The notes under the pieces were generated by a model. The model saw only the letters and a list, made by a program, of their open reading frames with translations, had not been told where the DNA came from and made no database searches. Below, in pieces: positions 17,823-26,616 of a stretch of 64,000 nucleotides of DNA. Numbering within the stretch: position 1 is the first letter of the stretch; every line of letters starts with the position of its first letter. The stretch comes from Streptomyces sp. YS415 (GTDB lineage Bacteria; Actinomycetota; Actinomycetes; Streptomycetales; Streptomycetaceae): the NCBI RefSeq assembly GCF_023544665.1, contig NZ_JAMJFL010000010.1, positions 124,001 through 188,000 of the forward strand, given 5' to 3'. The translations under genes were made by a program, and so were the position numbers.

Positions 17823-18467
17823 TCAGAAACCCGGGCCACCCACCTTGTCGCCGGCCGCCGCGAGACGGCCCCACAGCAGATCCGCCAGGCTCCGCACCAA
17901 CTCGGCCCGGGAACACGGGCGTTCCCCCAGCCACCAGTCGCCCGCGGCATGCATCATCCCGACGATCCCGTGGCCCCACACCCGGGCCAGCTGCTGGCTG
18001 CCCGGTCCGAGGTCCAGCCGCTCCTCGATGACCTGCGCCAGCTCCTCACCCATCCGCCGCAGCAGCGGGGCCGAGTGCTTGCCGACGTCGAACCCCTGGT
18101 CCGCGGTCTGCCCGCCCTCGGCGGGGTGCATCAGGAACCGGTACACCTGGGGCCGTGCCTCGATGGCGGCCAAGTAGGTGTCCAGGGTGGCCTCCACCCG
18201 CTCGCGTCGCTCCGCGGGGGCGTCCAGCGCGGCCCGCAGCGAGTCCAGCAGCGCGTCCGTGTGCCGCTTGGCCAAGGCCGCGTACAGCCCGCCCTTGTCG
18301 CCGAAGTGCCGGTAGAGGATCGGCTTGGTGATGCCCGCCTCGGCGGCGATCGCGTTCATCGAGGCCTGCGGGCCGTCGCGCAGCACCACCCGGTCGGCGG
18401 CCTCCAGCAGCTCGCGCCGACGGCGGTCCGCGGACCGCTGCTGCTCGGTCCGCTGTGTGGTGTCCAT
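17823..18467 (-). CDS. TetR-family transcriptional regulator
   Basis: A 214-residue repressor: N-terminal HTH at about 16-62 (LLEAADRVVLRDGP, then IAAEAGITKPILYRHFGDKG) and a C-terminal ligand domain including a HxxG-W-W segment. It is divergent from the acyl-CoA dehydrogenase gene at 18639, with a 171-bp gap that holds a dyad (18582-18603), so it probably represses that gene and itself in response to an acyl-CoA ligand. That role is an inference from layout. Confidence 0.88.
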   Translation of the reverse strand: MDTTQRTEQQRSADRRRRELLEAADRVVLRDGPQASMNAIAAEAGITKPILYRHFGDKGGLYAALAKRHTDALLDSLRAALDAPAERRERVEATLDTYLAAIEARPQVYRFLMHPAEGGQTADQGFDVGKHSAPLLRRMGEELAQVIEERLDLGPGSQQLARVWGHGIVGMMHAAGDWWLGERPCSRAELVRSLADLLWGRLAAAGDKVGGPGF

Positions 18468-18563
18468 GTGCTCTCCCCACCCGTGCTTTTTCGGTGACGC
18501 CTGCGCAAACTAACACTCAACACGTTCTCGACTTCGAACGGGCTACCGACCGGTCATCAGGAG

Positions 18564-18603
18564 TTGACTTTTCCTACCCGTCGGTAACAGACTGCGGTTA
18601 CCG
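18564..18603 (+). promoter_or_regulatory. Promoter and dyad operator of the acyl-CoA dehydrogenase gene
   Basis: TTGACT (18564-18569) is spaced 18 bp from CAGACT (18588-18593), a plausible vegetative promoter. The dyad CGGTAAC (18582-18588) / GTTACCG (18597-18603), perfect 7+7 with an 8-bp spacer, covers the -10 region, as expected for repression by the divergent TetR protein. Confidence 0.5.
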
Positions 18604-18638
18604 CAAGTAACATGCAGTGCGCTGCCGCTGGAGGGGAC

Positions 18639-19865
18639 ATGGCCGAGTTCACCATGGAGCTCAACGACGAACAGAAGGAGGTCCGGGACTGGCTGCACGG
18701 TTTCGCCGCCGATGTCATCCGCCCCGCGGCCGCCGAATGGGACGAGCGTGAGGAGACTCCCTGGCCGGTCATCCAGGAGGCCGCCAAGGTCGGAATCTAC
18801 TCCCTCGACTTCTACGCCCAGCAGTACTTCGACGCCACGGGTCTCGGAATCCCGATGGCGATGGAGGAACTGTTCTGGGGCGACGCCGGCATCGCCCTGT
18901 CCATCGTCGGCACCGGCCTCGCCGCCGTGGGCGTCCTCGCCAACGGCACCGAGGAGCAGATCGGCACCTGGATCCCCCAGATGTACGGCGACGCCAACGA
19001 TGTCAAGGTGGCGGCCTTCTGCTCCTCCGAGCCCGACGCCGGCTCCGACGTCGCCTCCATGCGCACGCGTGCCGTGTACGACGAGGCCAAGGACGAGTGG
19101 GTGCTCAACGGCACGAAGACCTGGGCGACCAACGGCGGCATCGCCAACGTCCACGTCGTCGTCGCGGTCGTCGACCCCGGGCTCGGCTCCAAGGGCCACG
19201 CCTCCTTCATCGTCCCGCCGAACACGCCGGGCCTGTCCCAGGGCCAGAAGTTCAAGAAGCACGGCATCCGCGCCTCGCACACCGCCGAGGTCGTCCTGGA
19301 GAACGTCCGCGTCCCCGGCTCCTGCCTGCTCGGCGGCAAGGAGAAGCTCGACGAGCGCCTGGCCCGTGCCCGGGAGCGGGCCCGCAGCGGCGGCGAGCGA
19401 GTGAAGAACGCGGCGATGGCGACCTTCGAGGCCTCGCGTCCGGCGGTCGGCGCCATGGCGGTGGGCACCGCACGCGCCGCCTACGAGGTGGCGCTGGACT
19501 ACGCCACCACCCGTGAGCAGTTCGGCCGCCCGATCATCGACAACCAGGGCGTCGCCTTCCAGCTCGCCGACATGCGGACGTCGATCGACGCGGCACGGCT
19601 GCTGGTCTGGCGGGCGTCCTGGATGGCGGTCAACGGCAAGCCGTTCACCGCCGCCGAGGGCTCGATGTCGAAGCTGTTCGCCAGCGAGACGGCCAAGAAG
19701 GTCACCGGGCAGGCGATCCAGATCCTCGGCGGCAACGGCTACACCCGGGAGTACCCGGTGGAGCGGATGCACCGGGACGCGGCCATCTACACGATCTTCG
19801 AGGGCACGAGCGAGATCCAGCGCCTGGTGATCGCCCGGACGCTCTCGGGGATGCCCATCCGCTAG
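18639..19865 (+). CDS. Acyl-CoA dehydrogenase
   Basis: An FAD enzyme that introduces the alpha-beta double bond of an acyl-CoA in beta-oxidation. The 408-residue protein has the three-domain fold: all-alpha N-terminal domain, beta domain with [20 protein letters not shown] (FAD/substrate loop), and C-terminal helices with the catalytic Glu in [12 protein letters not shown]. The ATG at 18639 is chosen because GGAGGGG lies 6 bp upstream; an ATG at 18612 in frame is less likely. A 30-residue Arg-rich insert (about 245-265, [17 protein letters not shown]) is a small oddity. The stop overlaps that of the cupin gene. Confidence 0.9.
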   Translation: MAEFTMELNDEQKEVRDWLHGFAADVIRPAAAEWDEREETPWPVIQEAAKVGIYSLDFYAQQYFDATGLGIPMAMEELFWGDAGIALSIVGTGLAAVGVLANGTEEQIGTWIPQMYGDANDVKVAAFCSSEPDAGSDVASMRTRAVYDEAKDEWVLNGTKTWATNGGIANVHVVVAVVDPGLGSKGHASFIVPPNTPGLSQGQKFKKHGIRASHTAEVVLENVRVPGSCLLGGKEKLDERLARARERARSGGERVKNAAMATFEASRPAVGAMAVGTARAAYEVALDYATTREQFGRPIIDNQGVAFQLADMRTSIDAARLLVWRASWMAVNGKPFTAAEGSMSKLFASETAKKVTGQAIQILGGNGYTREYPVERMHRDAAIYTIFEGTSEIQRLVIARTLSGMPIR

Positions 19866-20383
19866 CGATGCCTGAGCGGCGTCAGCTGCTCGATGTCGTA
19901 CCGCTTGCGCAGCTCCTCGATCGCCGCATGATCCGGCGGACCCCCGTTGCCCAGGATCTCCAGGAGTTCCTCGAAGTACCGCTCGTGGTCCGGCGGCGGG
20001 CTCGCCTGGAAGAACATCTTCGCGGGCTCGTCCGTCGGGTTGGCGAAGGCGTGCGGACAGCCGGGCGGTACGACGATCACCGTGCCCGGTGTCGCGCGTA
20101 CCACCCGGTTGCCCGAAGGGGACTCCCAGCGCTGCCAGTTGTCGGGCGTCCGGATCCTCGGCTCGAAGGCGAGCACGTCCAGCTCGCCCTCGAGCACGTA
20201 GAACAACTCCTCGCTGCGGGTGTGCACATGCGCGCCCACATCGAAGCCGGGCGGCACGATCACTTCGAACGTGGACGCCATCCGGGAGTGCGAGCCGGTG
20301 ACCTTGAAGGTCACGTGCTGGGCCGGGGTCTGCACGACCCGGCCCTGCCCCGGCGGCACCAGCAGTCCCTCCGTCGCCGTCAT
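19862..20383 (-). CDS. Cupin-family quinone-forming monooxygenase (MomA-like)
   Basis: A 173-residue single-domain cupin with the metal-binding motifs [19 protein letters not shown] (about 53-71) and [10 protein letters not shown] (about 107-116). In other Streptomyces a cupin next to rppA, MomA, oxidises 1,3,6,8-tetrahydroxynaphthalene to flaviolin; the context here (P450 and rppA directly upstream, 7-bp gap) supports the same job. Homology to MomA was not tested. Its TAG stop shares the palindrome CTAG with the stop of the convergent acyl-CoA dehydrogenase gene. Confidence 0.75.
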   Translation of the reverse strand: MTATEGLLVPPGQGRVVQTPAQHVTFKVTGSHSRMASTFEVIVPPGFDVGAHVHTRSEELFYVLEGELDVLAFEPRIRTPDNWQRWESPSGNRVVRATPGTVIVVPPGCPHAFANPTDEPAKMFFQASPPPDHERYFEELLEILGNGGPPDHAAIEELRKRYDIEQLTPLRHR

Positions 20384-20390
20384 CGACCGC

Positions 20391-21605
20391 TCACCACGTC
20401 ACCGGCAGCGCCTCGGGCCCGCGGATCAGCGCGCCCTTGCGGAACGGCACCTTCTCCGGCGGCACGGCCAGCTTCAGCCCCGGCAGCCGGTCCAGCAGCG
20501 CGTCCACCAGCAGCTGCGACTCCATCCGGGCCAGCATGCCGCCGGGGCAGTAGTGCGGACCGAAGCCGAAGGCCACATGCGGGTTCGGCGAGCGCGAGAA
20601 GTCGATCGTCTCGGGGAACGGGAAGACGTCCGGGTCCCGGTTGGCGGCCAGGTACGACACGTAGATCGCGTCCCCGGCCCGGATCCGTACGCCCTGGATG
20701 CCCACGTCCTCCGTCGCGATCCGCGACAGGCCCACCGCGCTGCGGTGCGGGATGTAGCGCAGCAGCTCGTCGATGGCCTGGGGCCGGATCTCCGGCTCCG
20801 TGCGCAGGCGTTCGGCGAGGTCGGGGCGGGTCAGCAGGATGTAGAACATCTGCCCGCTGTTGTTGGTGACCGCCTCGCCGCCGATCTGCAGGAGCACCGC
20901 GAGCCCCACGGCCTCCTCCAGCGTCACCTCCTCCCGGCCCACGGCGGCGCCGAGCAGGGAGGTGACGTCCTCGGCGGAACTGCCCTCCCGGAGCCCGATG
21001 AGATCGGCGAAGTAGGCGCCCATCTCGTTCTTCGCCTTCTCGCTGACGTCCGCGCCGTGCGCGGAGGACAGGATCAGCTGGGTCCAGGTGTGCATGGTGT
21101 GGCGGTCCGCGGCCGGCACGCCCATCAGCTCGCAGATCACCGCGATGGGGAACGGGGACAGGACCGTCGCGGTGAGGTCGGCCGGCGGCCCGGCCGCGAG
21201 GAGTTCACCGACCAGGTCGTCCAGCATCCGGCGGGACATGTCGCGGATGCGCTCCACACCCTTGGCCGTGAACGCGGCTGCCACCGAGCGGCGCAGCCGG
21301 GTGTGGTCGGGCGGGTCCAGGAAACCGACCGCCCCGCGGGCCGGGATGAAGTGCGGGGCGAGCCGGGTGACCGGCCGGTCCATGACGGCCTCGCGGCTGA
21401 ACCGGGGGTCGTTGGTCACCATGCGTACGTCCTCGTACCGGGTGACCAGCCAGGCCCAGCCCTCGCCGTTGGGCAGCTGGATCCGGGTGATGGGGCCCTC
21501 CCGCATCAGCTCGGTCAGCACGGGGTCGAAGTCGACCCCGGTCAGATCGAGCGCCGGCCAGTGCCGGATCGGGGGGAGGATCTCGGTGAGCGTCTCTTCG
21601 GTCAT
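20391..21605 (-). CDS. Cytochrome P450, CYP158A-type (flaviolin/THN biaryl coupling)
   Basis: A 404-residue soluble P450. The heme ligand is Cys353 in FGFGPHYCPGG, the ExxR helix is DELLRYIPHR-associated, and the I-helix reads IGGEAVTN with Ala245 where most P450s have the acid-Thr pair. Length, Cys353 and Ala245 all agree with what I recall of CYP158A2, which couples flaviolin oxidatively to dimeric and trimeric pigments. The ATG overlaps the rppA stop (ATGA), and the cupin gene follows, so the three form a pigment operon. The exact regiochemistry of coupling cannot be read from sequence. Confidence 0.88.
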   Translation of the reverse strand: MTEETLTEILPPIRHWPALDLTGVDFDPVLTELMREGPITRIQLPNGEGWAWLVTRYEDVRMVTNDPRFSREAVMDRPVTRLAPHFIPARGAVGFLDPPDHTRLRRSVAAAFTAKGVERIRDMSRRMLDDLVGELLAAGPPADLTATVLSPFPIAVICELMGVPAADRHTMHTWTQLILSSAHGADVSEKAKNEMGAYFADLIGLREGSSAEDVTSLLGAAVGREEVTLEEAVGLAVLLQIGGEAVTNNSGQMFYILLTRPDLAERLRTEPEIRPQAIDELLRYIPHRSAVGLSRIATEDVGIQGVRIRAGDAIYVSYLAANRDPDVFPFPETIDFSRSPNPHVAFGFGPHYCPGGMLARMESQLLVDALLDRLPGLKLAVPPEKVPFRKGALIRGPEALPVTW

Positions 21606-22663
21606 ACCGCCTCTTCGTCCGTGCGCCAGCGGCCGAGTGCCATCTCGGCGGTGATGCCGGGACCGAACCCGGCGAGCAGCCCGCGCGCCCGGTCCTGGGC
21701 CCCGCCCTCGTCGAACAGCCGGCGCAGCGCGTCCAGGACGACGGCGCTGGCGATGTTGCCGTACTCGGTGAGCGTGGCCCGGCTGAACCGGAAGGCGTGC
21801 GGGTCGACCTGGAGGAACTTGCTCAGGTCGTCGAGAATGCGGGGCCCGCCCGCGTGGACGATGTAGAAGTCCAGGTCGGCGGCGTCCCAGCCGTGCAGCC
21901 CCGCGAGGTCCTGGAGCGCCGGGGCGAGCGGCTCCATGGTGGCCGGCACCCGTTTGTCCAGCAGGAAGTGGAAGCCGGTGGCGCGGACGTCGTACATGAT
22001 CCACTCTTCGGTCTTGGGGATCAGGTACGAGCCGTTGCGCTCCAGTTCGATGCCCTCGCCGCCCCGGCCGCGCACCACGGCCGCGGCGATCCCGTCGCCG
22101 AACAGGCCGTTGGAGAGCAGGGAGCCGACGCCGATGTCGGTGGGCTGGTAGCACAGCGAGCAGAACTCGCAGGCCACGATGAGCGCGTTGGCCTTGGGGT
22201 AGGCCATGCAGAAGTCGTGCGCCCGGTTGATCGCCGCGCCGCCGGCCGCGCAGCCCAGCTGGGCTATGGGTATCTGACGGGTGGTGGCGTCGAAGGACAT
22301 CTCGTTGATCAGCCAGGCCGTGAGCGAGGGCATCATGAAGCCCGTGCACGAGACGTAGATGATCACGTCGATGTCGGTGGTGAGCAGTTCCGCGTCGTCG
22401 AGCGCCCGCTGGACGACGGAGGGGACCCGGGCCTTCGCCTCCGACACATAGATCTTGTTGCGCTCCTCGAAGCCGGGATGCTTCAGCGTCTCCTCGATGG
22501 GCTGCACGATGTGCCGGGTCTTCACACCCGTGTTCTCGATCAGCCGGAGAGCCAGCGGCAGTTGAGGGTGGTCGGCGTGGCGGGAGCGCGCCAGCTCCAG
22601 CGTCTCCTCCATCGTGATCACGTGCTCCGGAACGGACACCGAGGGTCTGCACAAAGTCGCCAT
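21602..22663 (-). CDS. rppA: Type III polyketide synthase, 1,3,6,8-tetrahydroxynaphthalene synthase
   Basis: Condenses five malonyl-CoA to THN, the precursor of flaviolin and naphthoquinone pigments. The 353-residue protein has the catalytic triad at the positions known from Streptomyces THN synthase: Cys138 (IAQLGCAAGG), His270 (IVHAGGP) and Asn303 (EYGNIAS). The N-terminal MATLCRPSVSVPEHVITMEE is typical. The ATG at 22663 is used; the frame is open to 22798 but that extension has no family similarity. First gene of the rppA-P450-cupin operon, with its promoter in the 159-bp gap to 22823. Confidence 0.96.
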   Translation of the reverse strand: MATLCRPSVSVPEHVITMEETLELARSRHADHPQLPLALRLIENTGVKTRHIVQPIEETLKHPGFEERNKIYVSEAKARVPSVVQRALDDAELLTTDIDVIIYVSCTGFMMPSLTAWLINEMSFDATTRQIPIAQLGCAAGGAAINRAHDFCMAYPKANALIVACEFCSLCYQPTDIGVGSLLSNGLFGDGIAAAVVRGRGGEGIELERNGSYLIPKTEEWIMYDVRATGFHFLLDKRVPATMEPLAPALQDLAGLHGWDAADLDFYIVHAGGPRILDDLSKFLQVDPHAFRFSRATLTEYGNIASAVVLDALRRLFDEGGAQDRARGLLAGFGPGITAEMALGRWRTDEEAV

Positions 22664-22822
22664 GAACCGTGCCTGCTTTCGCCTCAGAGGGTGGTCCAGT
22701 CCACCTTCACCCGAGGACGCGGCGACTTCGCGTCGGGCTACGCCGAACGCGCGATGACCGTCCGTACCGAGGGGCGGCCGGCCACGACGAACCGGCACCC
22801 GGCGACAGACGAAGAAGAGCTC

Positions 22823-23056
22823 CTACGGCGCGCTGCCGCTGCTGTGCGCGATACAGGCGACATCGATACGGTCCGCGAGCTTGGCCAGCTCGATGGTCAG
22901 CGCGGCCACGGTGTCCTCGTCGAGATCCTCCCCGGCCTCGACGAGATGCAGCCACCGCCCACCCACGGTCCGCAACAACTTGCTCACATCGGCGGCAGCC
23001 ACCTGCAAGGTCCCGCGGTCGTCGACGATCAGAGGCAGAGTCACTTCGCGGTTCAC
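22823..23056 (-). CDS. Small conserved hypothetical protein (DUF6213-like)
   Basis: A 77-residue cytoplasmic protein with a GTG start at 23056, chosen because the sequence from there (VNREVTLPLIVDDRGTLQVA) looks like a real N-terminus; the frame stays open to 23146. It is acidic with two helices after a beta-hairpin start. Similar short proteins occur across Streptomyces beside rppA; I recall them as DUF6213 but did not check. No clear Shine-Dalgarno sequence is seen. Function unknown. Confidence 0.6.
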   Translation of the reverse strand: MNREVTLPLIVDDRGTLQVAAADVSKLLRTVGGRWLHLVEAGEDLDEDTVAALTIELAKLADRIDVACIAHSSGSAP

Positions 23057-23081
23057 AAACGGGATGGTAGCCGCGCAGCGC

Positions 23082-24476
23082 TCACGCCCCGTGCCAAACC
23101 GTGGTGATGTTGCAGAACTCCCTGATTCCGTGCCCGGACAGCTCACGTCCGTACCCGGACCGCTTGGCCCCGCCGAACGGGAACGCCGGGTGGGAGGCCG
23201 TCATCCCGTTCACGTACACGCTGCCGGCGTCCAGGTCCCGCTCGAACCGGTCGGCCTCGGCCTCGTCGCGCGTCCACACGTTCGAACTCAGTCCGAACGG
23301 CGTGTCGTTGGCGATGAGCACGGCCTCGTCGAGGTCACCCGCGCGGTACAGCGTGGCGACGGGACCGAAGGCCTCCTCGCGGTGGATGCGCATCCCGCGG
23401 GTGATGCCGGCCAGCACGGTCGGCGGGTAGTACCAGCCGGGCAGCTCGGGCCGGCGCAGCCGGTGGCCGCCGCACAGCACCTGAGCCCCGCTCCGCCGCG
23501 CGTCGTCGACGAGTTCCTCCAGATCGGTCCGCCCCTGCTCGGTCGCGACCGGCCCGACCTCGGTGTCCTCCTCCATCGGGTCGCCGACCTTCAGCGCCTG
23601 CATGCCGGCCGTGAACCGCTCCGCGAAGGCGTCGTAGACATCGGTGTGCACGATGAACCGCTTGGCGGCGATGCACGACTGCCCGTTGTTCTGCACCCGC
23701 GCGGTGACCGCGACCTCGGCGGCCCGGTCGAGGTCGGCCGAGGGCATGACGATGTACGGGTCGCTGCCGCCGAGCTCGAGCACCGTCTTCTTCACCATGT
23801 CGCCGCAGACCGAGGCGACCGCCCGGCCCGCGGGCTCGCTCCCGGTGAGGGTGGCTGCCTTGACGCGCTCGTCGCGCAGGATCTCCTCGACGGCGCCGGA
23901 GCCGATCAGCAGCGTCTGGAAGGTGCCCTCCGGGAAGCCCGCACGGTGGAACAGGTCCTCCAGGTACAGCGCGGTCTGCGGCACGTTGGAGGCGTGCTTG
24001 AGCAGGCCGACGTTGCCCGCCATGAGCGCGGGCGCGGCGAAGCGCATCACCTGCCACAGCGGGAAGTTCCACGGCATCACCGCGAGCACCGGGCCGAGCG
24101 GGCGGTAGCGGACCCGGACCCGGGCGGCGCCGGAGTCCCGCACATCGGTGTCGTCGGGCACCTCGTCGGCGAGGAGCGCCTCGGCGCGTCCGGCGTACCA
24201 GCGCATCGCCTTGGCGCACTTGGCGGCCTCGGCTCGGGCCTGCTTGACGGGCTTGCCCATCTCGGTGGTCATCACCCGGGCGATGTCCCGCTGGTCCTCG
24301 TCCAGGAGGTCGGCGGCCCGGTTCAGCAGCCGCGCCCGCTCGTCGAACGTCGTCGTCCGGTACGTGCGGAACGTGGCCTCGGCGAGCTGCAGGCGGCGCT
24401 CGATCTCCTCCGCGCCCATGGCCTCGTACGTCTTGAGTGTCTCGCCGTTCGCCGGGTTCACCGTTGCGATGGGCAT
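23082..24476 (-). CDS. NAD(P)-dependent succinate-semialdehyde/aldehyde dehydrogenase
   Basis: A 464-residue ALDH-superfamily enzyme, probably oxidising succinic semialdehyde to succinate. Visible: the cofactor region MPWNFPLWQV, the catalytic Glu in LELGGSDPYI, the catalytic Cys in NNGQSCIAAKR, and SGYGRELSGHGIREF near the C-terminus, which is typical of the SSADH-I group. ATG at 24476 with GGGAGG 7 bp upstream. It is a single-gene unit. Other short-chain aldehydes are possible substrates. Confidence 0.88.
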   Translation of the reverse strand: MPIATVNPANGETLKTYEAMGAEEIERRLQLAEATFRTYRTTTFDERARLLNRAADLLDEDQRDIARVMTTEMGKPVKQARAEAAKCAKAMRWYAGRAEALLADEVPDDTDVRDSGAARVRVRYRPLGPVLAVMPWNFPLWQVMRFAAPALMAGNVGLLKHASNVPQTALYLEDLFHRAGFPEGTFQTLLIGSGAVEEILRDERVKAATLTGSEPAGRAVASVCGDMVKKTVLELGGSDPYIVMPSADLDRAAEVAVTARVQNNGQSCIAAKRFIVHTDVYDAFAERFTAGMQALKVGDPMEEDTEVGPVATEQGRTDLEELVDDARRSGAQVLCGGHRLRRPELPGWYYPPTVLAGITRGMRIHREEAFGPVATLYRAGDLDEAVLIANDTPFGLSSNVWTRDEAEADRFERDLDAGSVYVNGMTASHPAFPFGGAKRSGYGRELSGHGIREFCNITTVWHGA

Positions 24477-24546
24477 GACTGACCTCCCGGGGAGCTGATG
24501 TGCTTCGACCTTCCCGCGCGTCGCCGGTGGCCGCAACGCGGGCGGC

Positions 24547-25008
24547 TCAGCCCGAGTGCTCCGCCAGCCGGTCCAGAAACGCGCCCTGGGCCTTGACGAT
24601 CACCTCCCGGGCGCGGTCCAGCCCGAACCAGGCCACCCGGTCCAGCTCAGGGAACTCCTCGGTCAGGCCCGACTTCGGGGGCCACTCCATCCGGAAGGTG
24701 CCCGGGGTGACGGTGTCCGGATCGAGGTCGGCCTCGATCGCCCACACGGTGACCAGCTTGCCGTTGGACTGGCGGGCCTCGCCGAGGGGCACGGCGTCGC
24801 CGTCGGGCGGCGGCAGGCCGAGTTCCTCCTGGAACTCGCGCCGGGCCGCGTCCCACGCGGTCTCCGACTCCGGTTCGTACTCGCCCTTCGGCACGCCCCA
24901 CGCCCCTGCGTCGCGGTGCGCGAAGTAGGGGCCGCCCATGTGGCCGAGCAGCACCTCCACGCCCGCTTCTGTCCGGCGGAACAGCAGCAGGCCCGCGCTG
25001 TACTTCAC
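24547..25008 (-). CDS. NUDIX hydrolase
   Basis: A 153-residue NUDIX protein; the Nudix box is split over GVPKGEYEPESETAWDAARR and EFQEELG (G-x5-E-x7-RE-x2-EE-x-G). The start GTG overlaps the ligase stop (GTGA), so it is co-translated with the ATP-dependent DNA ligase. Family members with the YSAGLLLFRR start and an AEWGVPKG-like core often hydrolyse diadenosine polyphosphates or damaged nucleotides. A role in nucleotide clean-up linked to the ligase is an inference from the overlap. Confidence 0.85.
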   Translation of the reverse strand: MKYSAGLLLFRRTEAGVEVLLGHMGGPYFAHRDAGAWGVPKGEYEPESETAWDAARREFQEELGLPPPDGDAVPLGEARQSNGKLVTVWAIEADLDPDTVTPGTFRMEWPPKSGLTEEFPELDRVAWFGLDRAREVIVKAQGAFLDRLAEHSG

Positions 25009-26543
25009 GGCCTCACCTCGGGATGCGCGGCCAGCAGGGTTTCCACGGTGTCCGCCTCCTCGGGACGCTTGTCCTCCCGGTAGCGGATCACCCGGGCGAA
25101 CCGGAGGGTGACACCGGCCGGGTAGCGGGTGGACCGCTGCAGGCCGTCGTAGGCGATCTCGACGACGAGTTCGGGGCGTACGGTGACGACGTAGCCGCTC
25201 TCCTCGACCGCCAGCTCCTGCAGGCGTTCCGTCTGCCAGGTGAGCATCGCGTCGGTCATGCCCTTGAAGGTCTTGCCGAGCATGGCGAAGGAGCCGTCGG
25301 CGGTGCGGGCGCCGAGGTGCAGGTTGGAGAGCTTGCCGGTGCGCCGGCCGTGGCCCCACTCGGCGGCCAGGACGACCAGGTCGAGGGTGTGCACCGGCTT
25401 GACCTTCAGCCAGGACGCGCCGCGCCGGCCCGCGCTGTAGGCGGCGTCCAGTCCCTTGACGACCACGCCCTCGTGGCCGCGCTCCAGGGTCTCGGCGAGG
25501 AAGTCCTCGGCCTGCCGCACGTCCTCGGGTCCGGAGACCAGGGTGCGCCGGACCCGCATCGGCTCGGGGACGAGCCGGGCCAGTTGCGCGTGGCGGTCGG
25601 CGAAGGGGAGGTCGAGCAGGTCGTGGCCGTCGACGGAGAGCGCGTCGAAGAAGACGGGGGAGACGGGGACCGCGCGTGCCGCCGTCGCCACGTCCACCCG
25701 GGAGCCGACCCGGCCCGCCGTCTCCTGGAAGGAGCGGGGCCGCCCCTGCTCGTCGAAGGCGATGACCTCGCCGTCCAGGATGAACCGCTCTCCCCGCAAC
25801 TCCAGTGCCGCGGAGGTCACTTCGGGCAGCCGGTCGGTGATGTCGTCGAGGGTGCGGGTGTAGACCCGTACGGTGTCGCCGTCCCGGTGGAGCTGGACGC
25901 GGATGCCGTCCAGTTTCTCCTCCACCGCGCAGGTGCCGAGCTTCTCCACCGCCTCGGACACCGAGGAGGCGCTGTGCGCCAGCATCGGCAGGACCGGGCG
26001 GCCCACGGTGAGCCGGAAGCGCTCCAGCGCGGCGGGGCCGTCGGCGAGGAGGGCCTCGGCCACCGTCTGGAGCGAGCCGGCCAGCATCACCGCCCGCCGC
26101 ACGTCCGCCGCGGGTGCCTGAACGGCCTGCGCCAGCCCTTCCACCGCGACCGCGTCCAGGGCGCCCTGGCGGACCTCGCCGGTCAGCAGACCGAGCAGGA
26201 ACCGCTGTTCGTCCGCCGTGGCCGCGCCCATCAGCTCGCCCACCAGCCGGGCCCGTTCGGCCTGCGAACCGGCGCCCGACACCTTGCCGAGTTCGGTGAG
26301 CAGGGCGTCGACCCCGGCCACCGTGAGGGTGGGTTCGGCGGCGGGGGCGACCGGGCGGCCGAGCACCTTCCAGCCGACGCCGAGCCGCCCCTGCGGCAGC
26401 CGTCCCGCCAGGTACGGGATGACGATCGGCACGTCCGCGGCCTCGGCGTCCCGGAACAGCTCCGCCAGCAGGGCGACCTTCCGGGACCGGGCCGAGGTCG
26501 CGGCGACCTCCTGGGACACCTGGGCCAGCCGGGTCAGCAGCAT
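25005..26543 (-). CDS. lig: ATP-dependent DNA ligase
   Basis: Seals nicks in duplex DNA with ATP; an accessory ligase next to the essential NAD-dependent LigA. The 512-residue protein has an N-terminal DNA-binding domain (1-180), the nucleotidyltransferase motif I with the adenylated Lys210 (VEEKLDGIR), motif III/IIIa (FILDGEVIAF), motif IV (HEGVVVKG), motif V (SWLKVKP) and a C-terminal OB domain. I chose the ATG at 26543 (MLLTRLAQVS), as in homologues; 26552 is also possible. Overlaps the NUDIX gene. Confidence 0.93.
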   Translation of the reverse strand: MLLTRLAQVSQEVAATSARSRKVALLAELFRDAEAADVPIVIPYLAGRLPQGRLGVGWKVLGRPVAPAAEPTLTVAGVDALLTELGKVSGAGSQAERARLVGELMGAATADEQRFLLGLLTGEVRQGALDAVAVEGLAQAVQAPAADVRRAVMLAGSLQTVAEALLADGPAALERFRLTVGRPVLPMLAHSASSVSEAVEKLGTCAVEEKLDGIRVQLHRDGDTVRVYTRTLDDITDRLPEVTSAALELRGERFILDGEVIAFDEQGRPRSFQETAGRVGSRVDVATAARAVPVSPVFFDALSVDGHDLLDLPFADRHAQLARLVPEPMRVRRTLVSGPEDVRQAEDFLAETLERGHEGVVVKGLDAAYSAGRRGASWLKVKPVHTLDLVVLAAEWGHGRRTGKLSNLHLGARTADGSFAMLGKTFKGMTDAMLTWQTERLQELAVEESGYVVTVRPELVVEIAYDGLQRSTRYPAGVTLRFARVIRYREDKRPEEADTVETLLAAHPEVRP

Positions 26544-26616
26544 GCAGCCCATGGTGCCCCGGCCCCGGCCGCTTCACACTCCGTACGGTGCCGCCCCGAC
26601 GGGGCGCGACCCGCAC

